From: CADCWK01 sp964244115
Lineage (GTDB): Bacteria > Chloroflexota > Chloroflexia > Thermomicrobiales > UBA6265
Length of the DNA stretch: 64,000 nt
Reading direction: 5' to 3'
Assembly (NCBI GenBank): GCA_964244115.1
Contig: CAXTHM010000010.1
Span: forward strand, 5,882 to 69,881
A program made the translations under genes and the position numbers. How positions within the stretch are numbered: the first letter of the stretch is position 1; each line of letters begins with the position of its first letter. Shown here piece after piece: positions 28,874 to 37,275 of the stretch. The notes beneath the pieces were generated by a model. That model saw nothing but the letters and a program-made list of their open reading frames with translations. It made no database searches and was not told the DNA's origin.

Positions 28874-29184
28874 GCGTCTTCTCCCGTCGTCTGCGATGAG
28901 GCCGTCATGTCTGACGGAGGGTCGTCGGGCAGGTGCCCCTTAGCGCTGGCTCGGCGCGGTGTCGCGACCAGCCGGCGTTACGCCGTGTTTGCCCGCGAAC
29001 GTACCGCACGAATGGCGCCAGAACCGGCGACCAGACAGCGGCTCCCGACCCAGTGAACGGATCGGGAAGCAAGGCAAGCTCCGATTGTACCTGCTGGGTG
29101 CAACCCTCTGGCTGTCCAGACACGACGACGGCCGGGCGATTGGCCCGGCCGCTGCCGTCATTCGGAATGACTACCTATTGACGC
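28874..29184. other. Spacer between secreted protein gene and small ORF
   Basis: Apart from the hairpin at 29129-29151 nothing gene-like is seen. The promoter for the small gene and glgX should lie here but is not obvious. Confidence 0.4.
29129..29151 (-). terminator. Hairpin after secreted TSP3 protein gene
   Basis: CGGCCGGGC-GATTG-GCCCGGCCG, a perfect 9-bp stem 34 nt past the stop at 29185. No T-run follows, so it is a likely but weak terminator. Confidence 0.55.
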
Positions 29185-30981
29185 TCACGCGCAGGGGATC
29201 GGCGTTTGCTCCGCATTGAAGCAGGTAATCGGCGTATTGGTGGGAGCCGGCGGCACTTCGGTTGGTGTTGGCGGCACCTCCGTGGGCGTCGGCGGCACTT
29301 CGGTAGGCGTCGGCGGACTAACGATCACCGTAGGTGTTGGCGGTACAACGATCACCGTAGCCGTCGGGTTTGCTGGAATCGTCGGAGGCACGACTACGTC
29401 ATCGCAGGCGTCGCCGATGCCGTTGCCGTCGGAGTCCATCTGGCCGGGGTTGGCGACGAAGGTGCAGTTGTCGGTCGAGTCCGGGACGCCATCCTCATCC
29501 GCATCAGCGGCCGGAACGATGACCTCGGTGCAGGCGTCGCCGACGCCGTCGCCGTCTTCGTCGGCCTGGTCCTCGTTCGGCTCGGTCAGGCAGTTGTCGA
29601 CGTCGTCACTGACACCGTCGTCATCGAGATCGCTCTCCTCCTCAGGCGCGGCGGAGGCCGACGCGGATGCGGACGGCTGGGCCTCGGCGTTACTGCCGCC
29701 GACCCGGAACAGCTCGACCAGGATCGTCGTCGACTCACCCTGGGCGAACAGCGTCGCCAGGCCCTGGACGCCCGAGCCGTTGCGCTCTGTCAGCGCCACC
29801 CGCGCGACACCGGACAGCAGCGGACCGCCGACCTCGCCGCAGGCGACCAGGTCGCCGTCGTCGATCCCATCCAGCCCCGACGCCGCGACCGCGATCGCCG
29901 CGGCCCGTGCCAGCAGGTCCGTCACCGGCTGGTCGATCGTCGTCTCGCTGACGAGGACGCGGGTCGCGAACGAGACGCCCTCGCCCCCGGTCTCCCCCAG
30001 GAGTTCGGATGTCGTGTTGAGGTCGGTCGAGACGTCGGGGTTGAGGCTGTCACAGATGCCCTGCTGGAGGGAGACCGGCAACTCGACCGGCGCCTCGCCT
30101 TCATCCAGGACCTCCGTGTCCTCGGGCGCCGCCTGGTCGGTCAGGGCACTCTCGACCACGATCCGCGTGCTGTCGCCGAGGTCGATCAGGGAGGCGATCC
30201 CGAACAGCGGCGAGCCGGGCTGCTGCCGGAGGCCGACGTTGAGGATGCCGCCGGCCACGACGCCACCGACCTCACCACAAGCCGCTGACTCGTCGTCGTC
30301 CAGCCCGTCGATCCCGGCGCCGGACAGCGAGATCACCTGAGCCCGGGCGAGCAGATCGGCGAGCGGGACAGCGACGGTCGTGTCACTGATCGCCCCGACA
30401 ACTGTGAACGGCACACCGGCCGAGCGGGTCTGAACGGCGTCGGCGACCGGAAAGACCAGCCCCGGTTCCACGCCGCCGATCCCGAGGGCGACATCATTGA
30501 GTTCGTAGCTCGGGTCGGCGCCGATCCCGCTGCAGACACCAGGGTAGATCGCGGCGGTCTGCGCGGGGAGGACCGTAACGTCGGCGGTGGAGATATCGCC
30601 GCCGTCGACCGGGACGCCGTCACCGTCGACCACGACGACGCTGACGGTGTGATCGCCGGGCTCGACATCGGACAGCAGCGCCGGGCTCTCCGTCGCGATC
30701 ACGACGCCATCGCCCTCCTCGATCGCGTCGCCGCTCTCGGGGTCGGCGGCATCGTCGAGGATCAGCGCGACCTGGTCGCCGTCGCCGGCTCCCCAGACGA
30801 CCGGGACGGTCTCGCCGGTGATCTCGCCGCCATCGACCGGGTAGGAGACCCGCAGACCGCCGGACGACTGGGCAAGGACCTGGAACGATCGGGAACCGGG
30901 CGCCACCGTGAAGCCGGGGACCATCGCGATCACGAGCGCGAACACACCGAATAGCCGCCACCGACCCTGTATCGCCAGCAT
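29185..30981 (-). CDS. Secreted protein with thrombospondin type-3 repeats
   Basis: A 598-residue exported protein. Signal peptide: RWRLFGVFALVIAMVPGFTVAPG. An Ig-like or Gmad2-like segment (LRVSYPVDGGEITGETVPVVWGAGDGDQVAL) follows, then two related regions of about 130 residues. Each has VCSGIGADP- or ICDSLNPDV-type Cys sites, LxDLLARAxxI and ACGEVGG. Near the C-terminus are two Ca-binding thrombospondin type-3 repeats (DLDDDGVSDDVDNC and DADEDGVPDSTDNC, each with GDAC). The end is a repeated VPPTPTE stretch and a short Cys-containing tail. The start at 30981 has GGGGAG close by. It is a probable surface or matrix protein; function unknown. It sits between glgX and glgE but on the minus strand. 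Confidence 0.85.
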   Translation of the reverse strand: MLAIQGRWRLFGVFALVIAMVPGFTVAPGSRSFQVLAQSSGGLRVSYPVDGGEITGETVPVVWGAGDGDQVALILDDAADPESGDAIEEGDGVVIATESPALLSDVEPGDHTVSVVVVDGDGVPVDGGDISTADVTVLPAQTAAIYPGVCSGIGADPSYELNDVALGIGGVEPGLVFPVADAVQTRSAGVPFTVVGAISDTTVAVPLADLLARAQVISLSGAGIDGLDDDESAACGEVGGVVAGGILNVGLRQQPGSPLFGIASLIDLGDSTRIVVESALTDQAAPEDTEVLDEGEAPVELPVSLQQGICDSLNPDVSTDLNTTSELLGETGGEGVSFATRVLVSETTIDQPVTDLLARAAAIAVAASGLDGIDDGDLVACGEVGGPLLSGVARVALTERNGSGVQGLATLFAQGESTTILVELFRVGGSNAEAQPSASASASAAPEEESDLDDDGVSDDVDNCLTEPNEDQADEDGDGVGDACTEVIVPAADADEDGVPDSTDNCTFVANPGQMDSDGNGIGDACDDVVVPPTIPANPTATVIVVPPTPTVIVSPPTPTEVPPTPTEVPPTPTEVPPAPTNTPITCFNAEQTPIPCA

Positions 30982-31257
30982 GTCTTCTCCCCCGCTGAGT
31001 CCGACCCCACCCGTCTCCGTGCGGATCGACGGTTCCCATATGATCCCGGCCATCGTAGCATCCCCGATATGCCGTGAGACGCCGTCGGCACCCGCATTGC
31101 GTCGATTCCTAAGAGCGGCGGCTTCCCGCCGCCGACGCACGAATTGCCTGCACACGGAACCCTCGACTCCGGCATTCGACGGCCTCGATACGGTCTCCCG
31201 GGCCGACCGGCCCCGACGGACCGACAGGTCGTCGGGCCCGAGAAGGAGCACATCACG
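30982..31257. other. Divergent spacer between TSP3 protein and glgE
   Basis: It contains a GGCGGC-TTCCC-GCCGCC hairpin near 31112-31128 but no convincing promoter for either gene. Confidence 0.35.
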
Positions 31258-33240
31258 ATGACGGACACGATCGCCGCGATATCCACCTCCACCATCCCCA
31301 GCAGCGTGCTGATCGAGGACGTCCGCCCCCAGATCGACAGTGGCCGCTACCCGGTCAAGCGCGAAGTCGGCGACACGCTCGACGTCTCGGCCGACATCTT
31401 CAAGGACGGCCATGACGCCCTGGCCGCCGTCGTTCGCTACCGCCGGTGGGACGAGGACGACTGGCACGAGGTCGAGATGGCGTACGTCGACAACGACCGC
31501 TGGTCGGGGTCGTTCGCGCTGACCGAGAACACGCGCTACGTCTATACGGTCGTGGCATTCCCAGACGCCTTCGCGACCTGGCGGGACGAGGTCGAGAAGA
31601 AGATCGCGGCGGACGTCGAGGTCCATCTCGAAGTCCAGGAGGGCATCGCGCTGATCCTCGAGGCCGCCGTCCGAGCCGGCGGCGCCGACCAGGACCAGCT
31701 CGAGGCCGCGGTCACGGAGGCGCGGGGGCTGGCCGAAGCGCCCGCGGCGGCCGACGTCCTGATGTCCGATGAGGTCGTGGCGCTGATGCACCGGCACCGG
31801 TCGCGGGCGATGGCGCAGACCTTCGCCCGCGAGTTGACCGTGGTCGTCGACCGCGTCCGGGCCCGCTACGCCTCCTGGTACTCGATGTTCCCGCGCTCGG
31901 CCGGGACGATCGAGGGCCAGAGCGCGACGTTCCACGACGTCATCGGCCAGCTGCCCCGGTTGCAGGCGATGGGCTTCGACGTCCTCTACTTCACGCCGAT
32001 CCATCCGATTGGTTCGACCAACAAGAAGGGCAAGAACAACACGCTCGGCGGCGGGCCGGACGACCCGGGCGTGCCCTACGCGATCGGCTCCGAGGCCGGT
32101 GGTCACGACGCCGTCGACCCGCAGCTCGGGACGCTGGATGACTTCGACGAACTCGTCCGCCAGGCCGCGGCCCACGGGATGGAGATCGCCCTCGATTACG
32201 CGATCAACGCGTCGCCCGACCACCCGTGGATCCGCGACCACCCGGACTGGTTCTTCGTCCGTCCGGACGGTTCGATCCGCTACGCCGAGAACCCGCCGAA
32301 GAAGTACCAGGACGTCCACCCGCTGAACTGGGAATCGGCCGACTGGCGCGCCCTCTGGGAAGAGCAGCTTCGCGTCATCCGGTTCTGGGTCGGCCATGGC
32401 GTGAAGACGTTTCGGGTCGACAACCCCCACACCAAGCCGACGATCTTCTGGGAGTGGCTGATCAACGAGATCCAGCGCACCAACCCGGAGGTCATCTTCC
32501 TGTCCGAGGCGTTCACCCGGCCCAAGGTGATGAAGGCGCTGGCGAAGGCCGGCTACACGCAGTCCTACACCTACTTCACCTGGCGCAACACCAAGGTGGA
32601 ACTGACCGAGTACCTGACGGAGCTCACGCAGGAGGAGCCCAACGAGTACATGCGGGGCAACTTCTTCACGAACACCCACGACATCAACCCGTACATCCTC
32701 CAGCAGGGGGGGCGGGCCGCCTTCCAGAGCCGCTTCCTGCTCGCCGCGACGCTGTCATCGGTCTATGGCATCTACAGCGGCTTCGAGCTCTGCGAGAACA
32801 CGCCGGTGCCGGGCCGTGAGGAGTACCTCGATTCGGAGAAGTACGAATACAAGGTCTGGGACTGGGACCGGCCGGGCAACATCGTCCCGCTGATCAGCCG
32901 GGTCAACCGGATCCGGGCCGAGCACCCATCCCTGCAGGAGTACGACAACCTGCGCTTCTACCAGGCTGAGAACCCGCAGATCCTCGCCTATGGCAAGGTC
33001 ATGCCGGACGGCTCGGACAACATCGTCATGGCGGTCAACCTCGACCCGTTCAACGTCCACGACTCCTGGGTCTACCTGCCGATCGAGCAGTTCGGGATCG
33101 CCGACGACGAGCCGTTCCAGGCGATCGAACTGATCTCCGGCGAGCGCTACGAGTGGCGTGGTTCCCGCCAGTACGTCCGGCTCGATCCCGAGCAGATCCC
33201 CGGGCAGATCTTCCTGATCAGCCGCTACGGCGTCGCCTGA
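31258..33240 (+). CDS. glgE: Maltosyltransferase GlgE
   Basis: A 660-residue GH13 enzyme that transfers maltose from maltose-1-phosphate to the end of an alpha-1,4-glucan. An N-terminal beta domain (SVLIEDVRPQIDSGRYPVKREVGD) is followed by a helical insert, then the barrel: YFTPIHPIGSTNKKGKNN, FRVDNPHTKP (nucleophile D388), LSEAFTRP (acid/base E417) and NTHDINPY (D475). These residue positions are close to those of the characterised Streptomyces enzyme. AAGGAG lies 9 nt before the ATG. It heads the glgE-treS-maltokinase run, and its substrate comes from the two next genes. Confidence 0.97.
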   Translation: MTDTIAAISTSTIPSSVLIEDVRPQIDSGRYPVKREVGDTLDVSADIFKDGHDALAAVVRYRRWDEDDWHEVEMAYVDNDRWSGSFALTENTRYVYTVVAFPDAFATWRDEVEKKIAADVEVHLEVQEGIALILEAAVRAGGADQDQLEAAVTEARGLAEAPAAADVLMSDEVVALMHRHRSRAMAQTFARELTVVVDRVRARYASWYSMFPRSAGTIEGQSATFHDVIGQLPRLQAMGFDVLYFTPIHPIGSTNKKGKNNTLGGGPDDPGVPYAIGSEAGGHDAVDPQLGTLDDFDELVRQAAAHGMEIALDYAINASPDHPWIRDHPDWFFVRPDGSIRYAENPPKKYQDVHPLNWESADWRALWEEQLRVIRFWVGHGVKTFRVDNPHTKPTIFWEWLINEIQRTNPEVIFLSEAFTRPKVMKALAKAGYTQSYTYFTWRNTKVELTEYLTELTQEEPNEYMRGNFFTNTHDINPYILQQGGRAAFQSRFLLAATLSSVYGIYSGFELCENTPVPGREEYLDSEKYEYKVWDWDRPGNIVPLISRVNRIRAEHPSLQEYDNLRFYQAENPQILAYGKVMPDGSDNIVMAVNLDPFNVHDSWVYLPIEQFGIADDEPFQAIELISGERYEWRGSRQYVRLDPEQIPGQIFLISRYGVA

Positions 33241-33249
33241 GCAGCCAGG

Positions 33250-33279
33250 CGGGCTGACGCCAGGGGAGCCGTCAGCCCG
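33250..33279 (+). terminator. Hairpin after glgE
   Basis: A 10-bp stem CGGGCTGACG/CGTCAGCCCG with a 10-nt loop starts 10 nt after the stop. It has no T-run, so termination may be partial and let transcription reach treS. Confidence 0.5.
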
Positions 33280-33388
33280 GCTCTGCGGCGGGCAGCGGCA
33301 CCTCGTACAATCCGCGTACGCAACCGATCAGCGGCCGATGGAAATGGGCCAGACCCCGCGCCGGTCCCTACCCAATGAGAGTGGACGC

Positions 33389-35044
33389 ATGCTGACTGCC
33401 GATACGGAGTGGTTCAAGGACGCGGTCTTCTATCAGATCCCGGTCAAGTCGTTCAACGACAGCAACGCCGACGGCATGGGCGACTTTCGCGGCCTGACGG
33501 AGAAGCTGGATTACATCAAGGATCTCGGCGTCGACTGCATCTGGATCATGCCCATGTTCCCGTCGCCCTACCAGGACGACGGCTACGACATCGCCGACTT
33601 CTACTCGATCCACAGCGACTTCGGCACGATCGACGACTTCCAGGAGTTCATCGAGGCCGCCCACGCCCGAGGTCTCCGCGTCATCGCCGACCTCGTCATG
33701 AACCACACGTCCGACCAGCACCCGTGGTTCCAGGAGTCCCGCCAGAGCCCGGATTCGCCGAAGCGCGACTGGTACGTCTGGAGCGACGACCCGACCCGCT
33801 ACAGCGAGGTCCGGATCATCTTCACGGATACCGAGATCTCCAACTGGTCCTACGACCCCGTCGCCGGGCAGCACTACTGGCACCGCTTCTTCAGTCACCA
33901 GCCCGACCTGAACTTCGACAATCCCGAGGTCCGGGAGGAGATGTTCAACATCACCCGGTTCTGGCTGGATCTCGGGCTGGACGGGTTCCGCTGCGACGCC
34001 GTCCCGTACCTCTACGAGCGCGACGGCACCAACGGCGAGAACCTCGAGGAGACTCACCAGTTCCTTCGCGATCTCCGCGCCGTGGTCGACGTCGAGTACC
34101 CCGGCAAGATCCTGCTCGCCGAGGCCAACCAGTGGCCGAGCGACGTCGTCGCCTACTTCGGCACTCCGGAAGCGCCCGAGTTCCACATGGCCTTCCACTT
34201 CCCGCTGATGCCGCGCATGTTCATGGCGATGCGCCGCGAGACCCGGACGCCGATCGTCGAGGTCATGTCGCAGACGCCGGAGATCCCCGAGGGCACCCAG
34301 TGGGCGATCTTCCTGCGCAACCATGACGAGCTGACGCTGGAGATGGTCACCGACGCCGATCGCGACTACATGTACTACGAGTATGCCAAGGACCCGCGGA
34401 TGAAGATCAACGTCGGCATCCGGCGGCGGCTGGCGCCACTGCTGGAGAACGGCCGCCGCCAGATCGAGATGATGAACTCGCTGCTGCTGTCGATGCCCGG
34501 CACCCCGGTGATCTACTACGGCGACGAGATCGCGATGGGCGACAACATCTACCTCGGCGACCGCAACGGCGTCCGGACGCCGATGCAGTGGAACGGCGAT
34601 CGCAACGCCGGCTTCTCCCGCGCCGACTGGGCCCGGCTCTATTCTCCGGTGATCATGGACCCGGTCTACGGCTATCAGGGGGTCAACGTCGAGGCGCTCA
34701 GCCGCACCCCGACCTCCCTGCTGAACTGGATGAAGCGGCTGATCTCGATCCGGAAGCGCTACCAGGCCTTCGGTCGCGGCTCGCTGGAATTCCTCCACCC
34801 GGATAACCTTCGGGTCATGCCGTACATCCGCAAGTACGGCGACGAGATCATCCTCTGCGTCGTCAACCTGTCCCGCTTCGTCCAGGCCTGCGAGCTCGAT
34901 CTGTCGGCCTACAAGGGCTACATCCCGGTCGAGATGATCGGCGAGACGCGGTTCCCGGCCGTCGGCGAACTCCCCTACTTCATTACGCTCGGCCCGCACG
35001 CCTTCTACTGGTTCCGGCTCGAGGCTCCGCCGACGGATTCCTGA
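33389..35044 (+). CDS. treS: Trehalose synthase / maltose alpha-D-glucosyltransferase TreS
   Basis: A 551-residue GH13 enzyme interconverting trehalose and maltose. Typical sequence: WFKDAVFYQIPVKSFNDSNADGMGDF, DLVMNHTSDQHPWF, LDGFRCDAVPYLYERDGTN (nucleophile D203), LLAEANQWP (E245), LRNHDELTLEM (D313), GTPVIYYGDEIAMGDN and VRTPMQWN. It is a single-domain TreS with no fused maltokinase. I start at the ATG at 33389 because family members begin a few residues before WFKDAVFYQ; an ATG at 33338 would add 17 residues without an RBS. A TACAAT at 33306-33311 could be its own -10. The maltokinase gene follows after 107 nt. Confidence 0.95.
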   Translation: MLTADTEWFKDAVFYQIPVKSFNDSNADGMGDFRGLTEKLDYIKDLGVDCIWIMPMFPSPYQDDGYDIADFYSIHSDFGTIDDFQEFIEAAHARGLRVIADLVMNHTSDQHPWFQESRQSPDSPKRDWYVWSDDPTRYSEVRIIFTDTEISNWSYDPVAGQHYWHRFFSHQPDLNFDNPEVREEMFNITRFWLDLGLDGFRCDAVPYLYERDGTNGENLEETHQFLRDLRAVVDVEYPGKILLAEANQWPSDVVAYFGTPEAPEFHMAFHFPLMPRMFMAMRRETRTPIVEVMSQTPEIPEGTQWAIFLRNHDELTLEMVTDADRDYMYYEYAKDPRMKINVGIRRRLAPLLENGRRQIEMMNSLLLSMPGTPVIYYGDEIAMGDNIYLGDRNGVRTPMQWNGDRNAGFSRADWARLYSPVIMDPVYGYQGVNVEALSRTPTSLLNWMKRLISIRKRYQAFGRGSLEFLHPDNLRVMPYIRKYGDEIILCVVNLSRFVQACELDLSAYKGYIPVEMIGETRFPAVGELPYFITLGPHAFYWFRLEAPPTDS

Positions 35045-35151
35045 TCCCGAAAGCCCGATCCCGATGGGGCCGGTGGCGATGTCGACCGGCCCCATCGCCC
35101 ATACCCGAACGATCGACGCTGACCCGATCGGCACTCCCAACGAGGTGACCC

Positions 35152-36714
35152 TTGGTTGACGACTCCCCACGCCCGCCCGATGGCGCGACCGTCGAGACCA
35201 TCGCGGCGGTGATCGGCAGGACCCCTGTCGCCGTGGCTGACATCGTCGACGCGCTCTCCGCCGCCGTCGCGGGCTGGATCGCCGAACGGCGGTGGTTCGG
35301 GTCCAAGTCCCAGACGATTGCCGGGGTCGTCATCGACGACATCGCGCTCGACGTCGTGGGCGATGAGATCGCCGGGCTGGCCCTCTCCCGGCTGCGGTAC
35401 GACGATGGTAGGGTCGACCGGTACTTCCTGCCGATCATGCTGACGCCGACCCCCGCGGCCGGCAGCCAGACGATCGCCACCGTCGCGGGTGACGTGACGA
35501 TGGCGATCGTCGATGGCCCCGAGGAGGGTCGGTTTCGGGGCTGGTTCCTCGATGCCCTGGCCGAGGGCCGGACGATCGACGCCGTCCGGGGCGCGTTCCG
35601 CTTCGAGCCGACCGCTGTGCTGGGCGACTACCTCGCCGCCGCCCGGTCCAGTGACAGCCGCCTGATCCGGAGCGAGCAGAGCAACTCGTCGGTCATCTAC
35701 GGCGACGCGATCATCGGCAAGCTGTTCCGGCGGCTCCAGCCCGGCATCAATCCCGACCTCGAGATCGGCCGGTTCCTGACCGAGCACACCGACTTCCGGG
35801 CGGCACCGCCGCTCGTCGGCGGCGTCTCGTACCTCGACGACAGCGGCGAGACCTCCGTCGCGGTCCTCCAGGTCTTCACGCCCAACGCCGGGGATGCCTG
35901 GACCGCTACGCTGGACGAACTCGCCGACCTGATCGATCGCGCCAGCATCGCCCCGACCGCCGAGCTCCCCGACGGGCTGCTCGATGTCACTCCGGCCGCG
36001 CTCCTCGGCCGGCGCACCGCAGAGCTTCATGTCGCACTGGCCTCGTCCGACTCCGTCGAAGCATTCGTCCCCCGCACCGTGACGCCGGAGGACGTAGCCG
36101 AGTGGGAGCGGGCGACGATCGCCTCGATCGAGCAGCAGCGGACGATGCTCGACAACGCGCTGCCGCGCCTTTCCCCGTTGCAGCAGCAGATGGTCGTCGC
36201 GGTCGACCTGAGCCCGACCCGCCTCGCGGGGCGCGTGGGGGGCTACCGGTCGCTGGAGGGCACGGTCAGGATCCGCGTCCACGGCGATTACCACCTCGGG
36301 CAGATCCTGCGCGGCCTGACGGGCGACCTCATCATCCTCGACTTCGAGGGCGAGCCGTCCCGAAGCATCGAGGAGCGCCGGGACCGGAGCGCCGCACTCA
36401 AGGACCTCGCCGGCATCCTCCGTTCACTGCGCTATGCCCGGGCCGCCGCGGTCAAGGCCTACGACGGCGAACTCGACGAGCGCATCGTCGACCACTGGCT
36501 GGCCCAGTGGGAGGCCGCCAGCCGCCAGGCGCTGATCGAGGCCTACCGCACGGGAGCGGCGCTCTCCCCCCACGCACTCGTCCCGACGGCCGATGAGGCC
36601 TTCACCGCCGCCCTGCTCGCCTGGGAGCTCGACAAGGCCCTCTATGAACTCGCCTACGAGGCCAACAACCGACCGACCTGGCTGGACGTCCCCCTGATGA
36701 CCCTCGCGACGTAG
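35152..36714 (+). CDS. mak: Maltokinase
   Basis: A 520-residue maltokinase (also called Pep2) that makes maltose-1-phosphate from maltose and ATP, feeding GlgE. Signatures: AERRWFGSKS near residue 45, the Brenner-type catalytic motif VHGDYHLGQIL (D379) and the metal-binding LDFEGEP. The C-terminus ELDKALYELAYEANNRPTWLDVPL is also diagnostic. The start is TTG with GAGG 6 nt upstream. TreS and maltokinase are separate proteins here but adjacent, as in many GlgE-pathway clusters. Confidence 0.95.
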   Translation: MVDDSPRPPDGATVETIAAVIGRTPVAVADIVDALSAAVAGWIAERRWFGSKSQTIAGVVIDDIALDVVGDEIAGLALSRLRYDDGRVDRYFLPIMLTPTPAAGSQTIATVAGDVTMAIVDGPEEGRFRGWFLDALAEGRTIDAVRGAFRFEPTAVLGDYLAAARSSDSRLIRSEQSNSSVIYGDAIIGKLFRRLQPGINPDLEIGRFLTEHTDFRAAPPLVGGVSYLDDSGETSVAVLQVFTPNAGDAWTATLDELADLIDRASIAPTAELPDGLLDVTPAALLGRRTAELHVALASSDSVEAFVPRTVTPEDVAEWERATIASIEQQRTMLDNALPRLSPLQQQMVVAVDLSPTRLAGRVGGYRSLEGTVRIRVHGDYHLGQILRGLTGDLIILDFEGEPSRSIEERRDRSAALKDLAGILRSLRYARAAAVKAYDGELDERIVDHWLAQWEAASRQALIEAYRTGAALSPHALVPTADEAFTAALLAWELDKALYELAYEANNRPTWLDVPLMTLAT

Positions 36715-36802
36715 CAACGTCGTCGGATCTCGTCGGAGCAACCCGTGTGGTCGTCCGGTCTCAGCTGCCGACCCAAAGGCACAACAAGGTGGTGCCAGTT
36801 TT

Positions 36803-36870
36803 TGTAGGGGCGAAGCTTGCGAGCCAGGCTGCCGCAGCAGCCTTCGCCGAGAGGCGAGGCGGTGTTCCGG
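36803..36870 (+). repeat. Dispersed intergenic repeat, unit B copy 2
   Basis: TGTAGGGGCGAAGCTTGCG, then AGCCAGGCTGCCGCAGCAGCC. It matches 4413-4486 over the first two thirds and then diverges. Confidence 0.65.
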
Positions 36871-36988
36871 GTTCAACGATGCTCGAGATGGCAAACCCTA
36901 TCAAATGGGCGTGGATGACTGAGACCACCACATGGCGACATGCATGGCCGACATGGCTGGGCGATTTTGAACACGCATCTTGCCAACC

Positions 36989-37052
36989 CCGTTATCGCCC
37001 TGCGGGGCGATGGCCGCTGCGGTGGCCTGGCTCGCAAGCTTCGCCCCTACGA
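36989..37052 (-). repeat. Dispersed intergenic repeat, unit B copy 3 (inverted)
   Basis: Reverse complement of the unit at 4413-4486: CCGTTATCGCCCTGCGGGGCG through GCAAGCTTCGCCCCTACGA. The central AGCCAGGC/CGCAGCGGCC block is nearly identical. Confidence 0.7.
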
Positions 37053-37098
37053 CGAAACGACGCGACGGCGTTGTCAGGAGTGCGAAGCCGACATGTGG

Positions 37099-37170
37099 AG
37101 CCCCTCTCCGGGCGTGAGCGCCGCAGCGCGAAACGAGCCGGGGAGGGGTCTCGCTTCGCTGGGGGAGGGG
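37099..37170 (-). repeat. Dispersed intergenic repeat, unit A copy 2 (inverted)
   Basis: Reverse complement of the unit at 4277-4360, sharing GGGCGTGAGCGCCGCAGCGCG and the GGGGGAGGGG end. Units A and B lie in the same relative order at both sites. Confidence 0.7.
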
Positions 37171-37218
37171 TCTGCTCGCGATCGACCATGTTCGGCTTGA
37201 AGACGACAATTGGCAACG

Positions 37219-37251
37219 AAATGGCCCACACCTATGCGATGTGGGCCATTT
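37219..37251. terminator. Bidirectional terminator between maltokinase and branching enzyme
   Basis: A perfect 12-bp stem AAATGGCCCACA/TGTGGGCCATTT with a 9-nt loop, flanked by T-rich tails on both strands. It lies 24 nt past the minus-strand gene's stop. Confidence 0.85.
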
Positions 37252-37275
37252 TGTCACCCGATGCCGTGTTGGCCG

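Larger units (their letters stand above)
36715..37275. other. Gene-free 560-nt spacer with repeats
   Basis: This space between the convergent maltokinase and branching-enzyme genes holds three dispersed repeat units and a bidirectional terminator, listed separately. No open frame here has an RBS or protein-like composition. Confidence 0.6.

Noticed and set aside
29206..30340. Two long plus-strand frames opposite the TSP3 protein gene
   Set aside because: They are antisense to a gene with a signal peptide, calcium repeats and an RBS; they lack all of these.
33368..35170. 600-codon minus-strand frame opposite treS
   Set aside because: No family motifs; treS is complete on the other strand.
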